Source: Brevipalpus yothersi (Eukaryota > Arthropoda > Arachnida > Trombidiformes > Tenuipalpidae). Taken from it: a DNA stretch of 64,000 nucleotides. A program made the position numbers and the translations under genes. Shown here in pieces: positions 47,676 to 58,848 of the stretch. The stretch spans positions 62,001 through 126,000 of the forward strand of contig QZCP01000004.1 in NCBI GenBank assembly GCA_003956705.1. Reading direction: 5' to 3'. Positions within the stretch are counted from its first letter, which is position 1. Each line of letters begins with the position of its first letter. The notes beneath the pieces are model-generated. The model worked only from the letters and a program-made list of their open reading frames with translations. It had not been told where the DNA came from and ran no database searches.

Positions 47676-50333
47676 TCAGAGATAGAAAAGCTTGTCAGAA
47701 TGAGACTCTTGAGGTATATCGTGGAGAGATTTTCCAACTAGATAGGCCAACTTGTGGGCATATTGACATGGTGCTGGAACTTTTACCGTTCCCTATGAGA
47801 AAAAAATTTAAATTAAGATGACTGCTGTAACTATATTGAGATTAAGAAAGCTTACCATCCAATTATAGTAGAGATGGGTAAGATGATAAGCCAAGAGTTG
47901 CTGTTTGGTGAGAGGCATCTTGATTTCATCATGAATGATATCATATGCTGTCGGAGTGACAGTTCCTTGACCAACATGCTGGCTCACCAAGTAAAAGTTT
48001 GGGTGATTCGGGCGAGTGATCACCTGGTCTACAACAGTTCCAGGGAAAGGGTTCCCCAAATCTTTACCTCGTCTCAGGAAAAGTCGAGTATTGATTCTCT
48101 TAGACACTATAATGAATGTCAACTTGATTTGGCGCTGAGGATCGCATGATTGTAAAGCATCCTTGACTTGAGAAAGCTCATGATCTTTCACATGGTCATA
48201 TTGTCCTTCTCCAACACCATCTCGATAGATGATAATGGACTGAGGATATGTTTTATTGAGCTCACGATACTTTTGAAGGGATTTTTTCAAATTGCTTGTG
48301 AAATTGGAGCTCATCTCCTCACGATTCTCATGAAAATGTACCAAGGAATAGTAAGAAGTGAAATTGTCGTTCATACTTGCGATGAAAGCTCCAGCAGATC
48401 TCTTTCTCAAGCTGGGTTGATCGTGGAAAGTATCATACCCAATAACCATGTATTTTTTAGGCTATAAGAAAGAGAAATAGATGATAAGTAGTCGCGATAT
48501 AATGAGGAGTAACTCTTACCAAATTGGTCAGTGCCCAAGTTTCAGCTCCGATCTTCGCCTGCATTTGGAAGAGAATTTTGGTCACAACAGACATTAGCCT
48601 AGGACCTGGCATGAGATTGCGTTGTTTGATGACTTGAGATTGCAATTGACTTTTTACGAGACAGTAGACTTTGATTGCATCGTATCGATGCTTGTTATCA
48701 TTTGGCACGACACAGACAACAATTTGAGCTCCTTGAGGAATTTTTCTCAGGCAATCTATGTAGCCAGTTGCATTTTCGCTATGCGTAACCATTTTTCTAG
48801 GATCACCTAATTCGACTCCCAAAGGTCCAGCAACTCTCTTGAGGGTTTGTGCAAAACGCTCTGCATCTTCTCCACCTCTTTGAGTATGAATAATCACCCA
48901 TCTCGCTAGACCAACAGGCTTAGGCAGTCTCTTACTACGAATATCATTCGTGAAGTCTCCTTTCTCTACCATCTTGGGCGGAGCACCAGGAATGGAAAGC
49001 TGTGGGGGAGGATGCTGTTTTCCTTTGACTTGCATCAATTCAGGAGACAATTCAACTCCCCATGTTCTCAATTCTTGTTGAACACCACGATTTCCCTTCA
49101 AGTTCCTCATACTGTCAACAAGATGACGAGCTCGAGGAGTTGGATCCATCCTTGAAAATTGGGCAATTTCTTTCATGAAATTAAAATCTTTTCGCATCTC
49201 ATCCGTGAGCCCAGTGAGAACACATAGTTCTGGAACGAGATAGAGTGGACTTTCATTATCATCCCCTCGATTTCTTCTCGATGGACGACATTTTATCAGA
49301 GGCTGCCTTGGATCTTGAATCTGAATGGGATTTCCTGATTCGTCAACATATCTTTGAGCATAATAATCAACGTACGTAACCTCTCTTCCTCCATCTAGCT
49401 GGAATTTATTCGTGGGGTTCATATTGAAGTCAATATCTTCAACTTTGTAGGTCTTATTGTTGTACGTGGTCATGACGATTTGATTTTCAAGCTCACTTCT
49501 AGCAACAGCTTTCCAATCAGCCCGTCCATCTCTGTTGGCATTCATTATTTCGAATAGCTGATTGCGAACGCTCAGCGTTCGACTGAACTTAAAAATGGCA
49601 TCCATTTGCATCAAAAGTCCACCAGAATGAAAGGCTATAGCAGTCTGGAGTCCACGTCGAATCTCTACGTTGCCCCTAGAGCTATATCCGACAGGATTCT
49701 TCTCATAATAATGCCTATCAATCTGAATCATTCCGAGAAGTCTATGGAATCGTCTGATAAGTGTGTTAAGAAGACGTTCCATTTCTTTGGAATCACAAGC
49801 CACAGTTCCAACTCTCGTGATTTCGATATCAATCTGTTCATTGTCGGTAGAGCGAGTTCCTGTTAAGCGTAAGGTGGCAGGAAGCTGCTCGAGTGTTTTC
49901 AGATCGGACATTCCATCGAAAATGTAAGCCTGCCTGAAGGATTCCTTATTTTGTTCAATCAAGTGTCGTCTAATTCTACTTGACTCGATATCGGGTGAAA
50001 ACACCACATGATATTGATTTATGACGTTGTCGGGAACTTTGACTTTGAAATAATTCGTCAAAATATCTACAGGTCGGGTATTGTCACCTCGCTAGATAAG
50101 ATAAAGTGAGAAAAAAGCCAGATAAAGTAGAAAAAAATTATCAAATGTTATCAATATCAACAAGAGCGAAGAGATATACTTGGCCAGATTAAGCAGTAGA
50201 CAAACTCAATGTCTCAAGTTTATCAACTGTTAAGCAAGTATCAATTAGATCATAATCCTTCAGATGAGAAGAAATTATGCGAAAAGTTGATAATGATTGC
50301 AATATTTACCTGTCCTCCACCTCCAGTCGCCAT
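47676..50333 (-). CDS. piwi: PIWI-clade Argonaute, copy D
   Basis: Intact PIWI gene, exons 50333-50310, 50091-48520, 48461-47856 and 47792-47676, all phase 0, total 772 residues. N-terminus MATGGGGQRGDNTRPVDILT then NYFKVKVP. PAZ runs NKTYKVEDIDFNMNPTNKFQ to LYLVPELCVLTGLTDEM. MID has HRYDAIKVYCLV and SQVIKQRN. Catalytic set: Asp in MVIGYDTFHDQ, Glu in HENREEMSSN, Asp in IIIYRDGVGEGQ, His in APCQYAHKLAYLV. The sequence upstream of about 50367 is unrelated to the shared 5' flank of copies A and C, so this copy has a different promoter region. Confidence 0.94.
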
Positions 50334-51653
50334 TTTTGACTGATAACCCTTTCTACTGACCTAATCGCGGTCAGTTTCTGATCAAACAGATCCAATCAAT
50401 CAAACAGGCAATCAAATGACAAACGATTCGAACAAGCAATAGATATTCAAAGTAAGACTCAATTTGTAATAACCAGCAATCAACAACAGTGGCCACAAAC
50501 AAAACAAATTAAACGAATCACAAAATTAATGTTCACTTCACAAACACATAAACACAAATAATGTTGCTAAGAATAAGCCTCGTCCACAAGCCAATCAAAT
50601 CATGCGCGACTCTTCTTGATAGTAATTCATAAACTTTTTCGATTCGGAATATTCTGGATAAATGATCACATCATTTATATGAGTCATCGAAAAGTGGCTG
50701 AAGATATGAAATGATCATGAGATGCTCTCTTCAACCCTTTTTTTCCAGGAAAAACATTCCAATCATATGATGATATGAATACAGAGATAGATTCAGTACG
50801 ACCCCATTTCATAAGTATCGCTTTTTGTGGAGTTACTAGGGACGTAAAGTTTCATTTGCTGATAAGTTTTCATCATAGATTATCAAGTGTGAAGATGTGT
50901 GTACCTAATGAAAAATCTGATGGATTCTGAAGTGATTACTCAAGGATCTGAGTCATGCAGTGGTCGTTTTATTGATATTGATCAAGAGTAAACATCAGGA
51001 TGATCTTGAGATTTTGAAGAGACGGAAGTGTTGAATTTCGGTTTCAACTTTTATGACAGATATTATCTTGAAAAGTACATAGTTGTATGTGAAACTTTTA
51101 CAATTATCTTATTACATCAAGCTGAGAGAGTTTGTGGTGCAATGGAAGATATTCTGATGCTAAGATTATCTGAAATTCCTCAAATTCTTCTTCAATTAAA
51201 ATAAATTCTCGCATAACTAGATAGCTATGTGGAGTGAGTCATTACGAGATATTGTATATCTAGTGCTACATTACATTTTGTAGTTTAAATAGATTGCCTC
51301 ATTGAAGTAGTGAAACATGAAGAATAAGAAAAAAGATCTGTTTTTATGCATCTAAGATCAAATCAGATTGAGCACTTTGGTGATTAGAAAGTTGTCTTTG
51401 ATTGAAACCGAGTGCAATTAACGATCCAGCGAGGGTGATTTGTAAGAGCTTTGATTGAAAAACAATTCATAGAGTCCATCACTCTAATTCGAACAATTCA
51501 ATTGAAAACAATTTCTATGATCAGAGTTTCTTAGCATTCTCGTTCAAATAGGTTATGGCTATTGAGTAACCAAAAGAACTATCGATATGATTCATTTCGA
51601 TGAAGATTAAACGATTGCAAGACACTTAAGATTGCCTCGATTGATAACATTCA

Positions 51654-51716
<63 letters not shown>

Positions 51717-53443
51717 ATTCAAGCTTGCTGTGGCTCAATTTAAAACTATTACTCTTATGAACAAATCGATAAAGAAAAAAGTAACATCTCCAAGATACAC
51801 TTGAGATTTATTCCACTCGCTCGACTCACCGCATTCGTCAAGTCCACATTCTCGGTAATGTGTGATATTTTTTATTGCCCCCATCAATCAGCATTGGATT
51901 TTGTTCGTATCATTATTATTATTTGATCAAAAAAAAACAACAATTCAGATTCGCCTCAATAAAGTGAATCAAAAATCGATTCAATTCGGTGAGCTAATCG
52001 ACTGATTGGTTTGCGCATCTCGGAACCAAGATCGAGAACTCAAAATTAGCCTAAGAAGGACAATATTTTCATAGGCAAAATGATGATCATTTTTCTCTCT
52101 CTCTTTCATCTATCCACCTGCCAATTAATTCGTTTTACTTCTTGAAAAAATTACTTAGGGCGTTGGAGAGTGAGAGAAAGACCGACATCATTTGCATGAT
52201 GATTTCCGGTGCTTTATTGATTTAATAATAATTTGGTCATTTTCAGCTTTGTCAATGATTACTAACATCCAGACATCAGCCATCAGAATGATCGGTTGAA
52301 TTTATGATAGAACTTTCTTCAATTCTCATCAGCCTTTCTCATCATATTCTTGAATCGATTTTATTTCAATGATAGTTTGTCTCCACGATTTTCAAATACT
52401 CACCAGAATTTGCTCAACTAAATTCGACTTGATGGTAAGTGTATTCACATCTGTAACTCAATAATCAATCCCTTCCCCGCATGTGGGCAACATTCATTAT
52501 TTACAGATTCTCTCTCTTGTATGGCTTGATATTTTTGTATTCCCTCTCACTTGCCTTACTTCTCCATACAGTTGGTTTCGTTTTATTTCTCAATCCAATT
52601 TGACCAGATGGAAGATTATTCGGTTCCGAGAATGAATTAGTGCAGGAAAACGTCAATATTCCATCCCAACATTCCTCTTTTCTCTCTCTCTTTCTCCATT
52701 CTATCTCCCTCAATCATGTTCTAATTCCAGTCTCATCCTGTTTATGGATCCACTTTGAGTTTTTTCAAATCCAACTTCAACGAAATATGAATTGTTACAA
52801 ATATTTTTCAAGCATACAATTGAAAGTGGATGTTGGCTTAGAAGTGTGAAATTTCATCGTAAATTCATGGTCCATTCAGAGAGAGGAGAAGAAGAAGAGA
52901 ATTCTCATCGAACTGATGGAGCTTTGTTAGAGGATAGAATTCACAGCAATCAAAACCCCTATTTGACGTTCTCCAATTTAACTTCAGGTTCAAATTTTTT
53001 CTCATCTACCAAAATCTCAAGAATGTTCACTCTCTCTCTTTCTCTCTCTCTTTCTTCATTTCTTTTCCACTCTCCTGATTGAGCCATGAAAGCGATTCAG
53101 AGTACAATCACTTGCCATCATGCCTTACCGCTTGCCTGATTTGATGTGCTTCTATTCCCTTATATTGTTCCACTAACCAACCACTTCATTCTCCTCTTAA
53201 CATAGCAGCTAGTCACCCATGTATTTCAACAACAGAAACGCCGGTCAAGAAAGATAGAAAGAAAAGCAGAAGAATCAAAAACATCATCTTCACTCTACAA
53301 GATCAGAAAAGAAAAAGAAATTTCATGAGAAAAATATCAGAATTTCTTCTTCCACTTGAAAAATTTTTCATTCATCCATTTTGTGTCAGTTTTCTCATTA
53401 CATTGTACAAGATTTTTTCATCATATACACCACCATCGATAAC
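50334..53443. other. 3.1-kb intergenic region, no supported gene
   Basis: AT-rich sequence between PIWI D and the Ser-rich gene. It holds a GA microsatellite at 51659-51712. Short frames near 52500-53080 have no family match. The right part may contain 5' UTR exons of the downstream gene. Confidence 0.5.
51659..51712 (+). repeat. (GA)27 microsatellite
   Basis: 54 bases of perfect GA dinucleotide in the intergenic region. No link to a gene. Confidence 0.95.
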
Positions 53444-54574
53444 ATGAGTGATACCGAAGCTGTCAAGTGTCAAAATATTGGTGCAGCAGTTGTAATTGAT
53501 GGCCCATCGATGACCACGTCCAAAAGTGCTGCCCAAACTACTTGCTCATCTTTATTCAACTCGAGCTCATGTCTGAGTGCCGATAGTTCAAATCGAAGCT
53601 CACCTGATTCACTTTTGTTGAGATCAGCGAAAAGTGTTCGAACACCATCCACCGGTAATCTACTATTAACCGTTCCTTTCGAAAGATTCGGGGCAGGACG
53701 TCGATTACCATCACAAGGTTCCCTCAAGATACCGATCAATGCCAATGAAGCTCTGTTCGAGGAGCGATCTGATTTAGTGTTAACATGTGGAGCTCTATCA
53801 TCTGCAGTGTTGGGTCGAATAAAGAGTTTCAGTACCAGTGATCTGAACTTAATTCCAAGTGACCAGTTGTCAATCGATAATAGTCCGGGCATTCGAATGT
53901 CTGCCTCCGATGTCGCCGTGTACCAGTGTGATGAAAGTATTATGAGTGCTGGTGAGGCATGGAATTCGAGAATTGGTTTGCCAGGTATTCGAAATCTTGA
54001 TTCAAACTCAAGATCCTGCTCTACATGGGTGATTGTTGGTGATAGATTGTCATCCGTTAGTCAACTGCCATCTCCACAGACTCATTCATCGGCTGGCACA
54101 ATGTCACCTGTTGTTCCATGCCCAATGGACATTGTTCTCACCATTAACAAGAAAGCTCGACAAGCTTACATTCGAAAACGTCTTCTGTCAACATATCGGC
54201 TGTTGGAAAGATTATCCAAAAGTTCCCACAGCCTAGACGCTATTGTGAAAGGTGATATTGGAACGGTTTCACCTTCATGGTCAGCATTCTCAAGCAAATC
54301 AAATCAACCAGGAAATCTTTCACCACCCCAGTCAACAGCTTCATCTTCCAAGGGACCTTGCCTATCATCATCAACCGAAACTCCAATCAGTCCAGTTCGA
54401 GTGACCAATCCATGTACGAGTAGCAGCAGAAACACTGATCGACTGGACTTGTCCATACTACAAAATGATCTCTCCTCGTTGACCGCTCGTGATATTGAAA
54501 TACAAAAGGGTAAACCTTTGAACAAATATCAGCGAAATATGTTGATATTTAATTGGTTGCAAAACGTTGATTGA
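53444..54574 (+). CDS. Ser-rich protein of unknown function with a conserved-looking C-terminus
   Basis: Single-exon frame of 376 residues; family not recognised. Start set at the ATG of MSDTEAVKCQN because the longer frame begins at a TTG. About the first 230 residues are Ser/Pro/Leu-rich, probably disordered, with phosphorylation-like clusters (SSCLSADSSNRSSPDSLLLR). Residues about 225-265 form a likely amphipathic helix (VLTINKKARQAYIRKRLLST). A second disordered Ser/Pro part follows. The last 30 residues (LTARDIEIQKGKPLNKYQRN, then MLIFNWLQNVD) are compact, aromatic-rich and look like a conserved interaction motif. No signal peptide or membrane helix. Coding status rests on length and codon texture; function is not inferred. 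Confidence 0.65.
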   Translation: MSDTEAVKCQNIGAAVVIDGPSMTTSKSAAQTTCSSLFNSSSCLSADSSNRSSPDSLLLRSAKSVRTPSTGNLLLTVPFERFGAGRRLPSQGSLKIPINANEALFEERSDLVLTCGALSSAVLGRIKSFSTSDLNLIPSDQLSIDNSPGIRMSASDVAVYQCDESIMSAGEAWNSRIGLPGIRNLDSNSRSCSTWVIVGDRLSSVSQLPSPQTHSSAGTMSPVVPCPMDIVLTINKKARQAYIRKRLLSTYRLLERLSKSSHSLDAIVKGDIGTVSPSWSAFSSKSNQPGNLSPPQSTASSSKGPCLSSSTETPISPVRVTNPCTSSSRNTDRLDLSILQNDLSSLTARDIEIQKGKPLNKYQRNMLIFNWLQNVD

Positions 54575-55993
54575 ACTCTACGTTTTGCGTTGCAATTATT
54601 CATGTGAATGCATAGGAATGCAAATTGAACAAGATCTCAATGACTGATTCATACACACTTCCCTGAGAAATGTGTTCAATTTTTTCATGCGAAACAAATG
54701 ACTCAAGTTGAGCAACGATATTCCATACTTTCCATTATCAATGAAACGACAAGAAGTTATTCATGCTTCAATCAACGAGATTGATTAATTTCGATATCGA
54801 AAACAGAAAAGTAATCCACCAGAACTTGCAATTTGGAAATTCGAATAGAGTTCTCATCGAAAATTAGACAAATATATGGATGAACATCTGAATTAATGGA
54901 ATATGATCTTCTCAAACTTACAAAATTTTTTCCTTTCTCTATGAATGTATCCAAAAAGATAATGACCGGACAGGGAACCATCCAATGAACTTCCAATCAA
55001 TTGTGATACAAACAAATATACACTATTCTTGAGCATTGTTATCGAATCTGCAATAATTCCAATGATTGATCGTAAATGTTTTTCTGGTCTATTTATTATT
55101 ATTATTATCACAATTATTTTTAATCCTTTCTTGGGATCATCGATACTTTGCAAACAACCATGCTCATTCGGGGAGCTCGAATCATTTGATTAATTAACAA
55201 CAAGATTGTCGTCAATTTTTTTCCAATGCCTCCATCGAATGGTATTTTCCGCTTGAGCAAGAAAGGTTCTTGTATGTGATTATTATTATCGTATTTTAGA
55301 TTCGAATTTCGGTATTCGACAACTGATTGCACATCTGGTAATTCAAAGAGCTATTCACTTATGTTTTTGTAAATGTTCCCGAGACTTATTCATTGTCTCA
55401 AATGACTTGATTGCAAATTTTGTGATTATTCTTCTCAATGTGTTCAAAATCTTTACTTTAATAAATCATCATTAACTCACGATTTGTGAGCCAAAGTGAA
55501 GCGTATTGTTTGTCAACTCTTCTGATTCTGTTGTTGGGTCATCTTCAGACGTTCAAAATATTCCTATGAACCATTCCCAATTTCAATTTATGATGCTTGG
55601 GTCGAGTAGTCCAGATGAAACGGATAAGATAAAAGTTGAGAGAATTATCTTGCTCTGTTTAATTGATCCTGTGGTGTATCTTCGCAGTGATATGATTTTA
55701 CACATTTCTGAGAAATATTTGGCGGGGTGGTTAATAGGAGAAGAGACGATGTGTCTCGATTGCATAAAAGATTCAAGAGAAAATTTGGCTAAATACATGT
55801 GGCTTTGATGGCCAGCAGAAGACAGTAGGTTGAAGTTAATGGGAAGGAGCAAAAATTGTTCGTTTGTTTTTCTTGTTAAGTTGCAGAGAGAGGAGAAAAT
55901 AAAGAGGAAAAAGTGACCATTGTTCAGAGCGATTCGGATTGCCAATGAAAGAGACTATTCTAAGTCATGAGGTAGTGCAAATAGAGAAGATGA
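54575..55993. other. Intergenic, no supported gene
   Basis: 1.4 kb holding the 3' end of the Ser-rich gene and the downstream region of FKBP12. Frames of 70-120 codons on both strands show no family match. Confidence 0.5.
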
Positions 55994-56320
55994 TCATTCA
56001 AATCCAAGTAGTTCAACATCGAATATGAGGGTTGCATTGGGTGGAATAACACCAGGATGTCCTCGCGATCCGTAAGCGAAATCAGGAGAGCAAATAAGCT
56101 TGGCCCTTTCACCAAGTGACATTCGTGCCACTCCTTGGTCCCATCCTTTGATCACTTCACCTTTGCCAATCTTGAATTTGAATGGCTTACCGCGATCTCG
56201 TGATGAGTCAAATTTGGTTCCATTTTCCAATGTACCCGTATAATGAACGACCACAGTTTGACCATTTTTCGGATATGTTGAACCATCGCCTGGCTTGGTT
56301 GTCTGTACCTCAACGCCCAT
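55994..56320 (-). CDS. FKBP1A: FKBP12 peptidyl-prolyl isomerase
   Basis: Cytosolic prolyl isomerase, the FK506/rapamycin-binding protein. Intronless, 108 residues, exactly family length. It opens MGVEVQTTKPGDGSTYPKNG and continues VVVHYTGTLENGTKFDSSRD. Active-site residues are conserved: Tyr in HYTG, Phe in FDSS and FKFKIG, the Val-Ile in GEVIKGWDQ, Trp in GWDQ, and Tyr in FAYGSRGHPGVIP. A usual single-domain FKBP with no extra targeting signal. The lack of introns contrasts with its neighbours. Confidence 0.97.
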   Translation of the reverse strand: MGVEVQTTKPGDGSTYPKNGQTVVVHYTGTLENGTKFDSSRDRGKPFKFKIGKGEVIKGWDQGVARMSLGERAKLICSPDFAYGSRGHPGVIPPNATLIFDVELLGFE

Positions 56321-57285
56321 TGTGTTATTGATGATACCGCAAGTGGTGAATCAGAAATGTACCAACAATCGAAACACTAGGTGTAACAGTGGTGTCAATT
56401 AATAACAAGTAACGGATGACACTGGTCTTAATTGAAATGTACAAATCAACTGATTGTTGAGACAAAAATTTCCACAAACAGGAAGACAAACACGAGGAAA
56501 GAGATTTAATATCAGAGAGAGAAAATGAGCAACTGCGCAATGCGAAGCCTGTGGCTAAAGACTTTTGTGAGTTAAGAAGCTTCGATAATTAATTACGATT
56601 CGTTTTTTTTTTGGTTGGCCTCGGGCAACAGGATCAACCAGCAAAAAGTGGCTCATCTTGGACAGTGGAAAAATTTTTCCTCTGATTACCACAATTTGCG
56701 ATATGGGCACTTGTGGTGAGAGAGAGAGATATGATCTTTTTTCTTACCCAAACTTGTTGGCCAATGGTGGTGGAGATATGTCGACTGTAAGTTGGATAAT
56801 GACCTGGATTAAATCATCTCACATTTGATGTACACTTTCTGATGCCGCTGTCATTGATTATTTCAGATCATACACATTGTTTTCAGTGAGCTCATTTCAC
56901 TATTTTGTCATTTAGATTGGTCTCAATTGAATTGATTCTTCTCTGAAAATTATCCCACAAACATCAATGAGGGTAGGAGAAATTAATTCTCATTTTATTG
57001 GGAGATTTTTAATATCCATCTATGGTGTCAAAATATGAACAAGAAATTTGGTTGAAGAAATGTCCAATTTCTCACCCACTCTTCTTGGCTACTTTTTGAT
57101 ATCTATGTTTTGCATTTTTAGAATTTTCAACTTTTTCAGCCTCATATTAATATTAATATTATGAAGACTTTTACTGGAACATTTTGCAGTAGGAAAAATG
57201 TCTTTCAGGTTTTCGAAAAACTTTGTATTTAATCTGATCGTTTCTAAGTATCTTAACAGAAAATCTTCATATTATGATAGAAATT
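56321..57285. other. Intergenic, FKBP12 promoter and cathepsin D downstream region
   Basis: About 1 kb. The left part contains the FKBP12 5' UTR and promoter. No coding frame with support. Confidence 0.5.
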
Positions 57286-57290
57286 TTATT
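57285..57290 (-). terminator. AATAAA overlapping the cathepsin D stop codon
   Basis: The minus strand reads GCTAAATAAAATTT, so the stop TAA is part of an AATAAA hexamer. If used, the 3' UTR would be only 10-30 bases; a later AT-rich signal could be used instead. Confidence 0.35.
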
Positions 57291-58848
57291 TAGCTTGAGC
57301 AAAGCCAATTCTCATGTTTCCATAATCGAACTCGGTATAATAGCGACCCATGAAGACATCGCCCAAGATCCAGAGAGGACCCATGGGCTTCTTGATATCC
57401 ATACCGATGAAGCCTACCAGACAAATCGATCGTCCCATCGTAGAAACTTTGAGAATATAATCTTCACCCTTGAGAACGAAATTTTTGCCACCAATACTGA
57501 ACACAATATCAGGCAAATCAGGAATACTTGAACAGTCGATCGAATATTCGCCATGACCAACTGGTTTCGCTTTGATGAATTTGTTCAGATAAGCTATTTC
57601 CTCAACTGGACCTGCGAGTAGAGATGTACCACTGTCAGCGATTGCTTGGCAGCCATCTTTGCACAATTCTCGATCCATTCCTTTAACGTTGACACCATCC
57701 ATCTTAAATTGCCAATATAGCGGACGAGACACCGGCACGTAAGTGATCTCGCCGACGAAGTGATCTGGATCAGTTCCACCGAATGTCAGTTCTCCACCTG
57801 GTTGTCCTGATGGATCTCGATTGAGGTAGAATGCGAAAACAGGTGAATCGATCAACTTCTGATCAATCATATTTTCCAGAACCGTTGGAACACCATCAAC
57901 GGAAATGGCACGAAAAGCGAGACCTAAAATACCATCGAATTTGGCAGCAATGAAAGCTATTCCAGGCTCCTCAACAGCTTCACCAAAAGTTTGATTAGAA
58001 ATGGCAATTGTTCCTGTAGTTAGAGCAAGGTCAAAGGGACAAAAAGTATTAGTTGACAAGTTTTCGCAACGCACAAACAATAATTGATTGGTGATCAAAA
58101 AAATTAGCCAAGTTTAATAGTTGAAAATAGTCATTACCAATTTGAACGGTATCAGTTGAAAGGAAACCTCTCATCGATCCTGTACCATAAGTGATTTCTA
58201 GGGCTGTTCCATTGGCAATGTAACTGCTACTTCTGGAATGATCATACTTGTTGTGTATCAAGCAAGCAACATTTGTCCACTTGCATTGTTTCGATGGAAT
58301 CCAAAGGTTGGATGATCCAGTGTCAAATACAACACGGAATCTTTGTGGAGGAGTTCCAATCATGATGTCTCCATAGTATTGAGCATCTTAAAGAGAGAGA
58401 GAGAGAGAGAAAGAAAGAAAGATATTTGAAATTTTGTCTCCAAGTTGAGCTCTCAAGTGTGAGAAGGATGAAAAACTTTTGAGAGGATTGTTTACCCTCA
58501 AGATGCTCAGTCATTGTGTATCAGCTATCAAGATGAACATGGATCCCAGGAGACAAGGAAACATGGCGATGAAGGGAAGACGAAGAAATGGAAATTAAAT
58601 CAGTCAAACTTACCCAAATAATTGCTCAATGGCTCAGGCATTGGACCATTTGGCATGGGATTCCAAAAATTTCGAAATGGAAAAGCGAATTTAGGTGGAG
58701 TTCCAACTGAATGTAAATGATGGCGAACTGTGGTCATTTTCTTGAGTGGAACTCGGAAAAGTTTTTCGCTTGATCGTGAACTGACATCACGGCAAAGAGC
58801 AGTTGTGATCACCAGAAAAAGGGCCAAAAATCTGAGATGGCCGTTCAT
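57286..58848 (-). CDS. CTSD: Cathepsin D-type aspartic protease
   Basis: Lysosomal or digestive A1 aspartic protease. Exons 58848-58614, 58386-58138 and 58013-57286, total 403 residues (human 412). Signal peptide MNGHLRFLALFLVITTALC. Propeptide with FRVPLKKMTTVRHHL. Mature enzyme starts near LSNYLDAQYYGDIMIGTPPQ. Catalytic Asp100 in VVFDTGSSNLW and Asp288 in AIADSGTSLLAGP. Flap Tyr in ITYGTGSMRG. It also has FGEAVEEPGIAFIAAKFDGI, typical of cathepsin D, and ends DYGNMRIGFAQAK. Start chosen at the ATG directly before the signal peptide; the upstream TTG frame is not credible. The stop codon lies inside an AATAAA. Confidence 0.95.
58387..58424 (-). repeat. CT-rich run at the acceptor of cathepsin D intron 1
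   Basis: GA/GAAA run on the plus strand. On the gene's strand it is the polypyrimidine tract leading straight into the acceptor TTTAAG of exon 2. Confidence 0.7.

Noticed and set aside
53381..53443. Extended N-terminus of the Ser-rich protein
   Set aside because: It begins at TTG; the ATG at 53444 is the first credible start.
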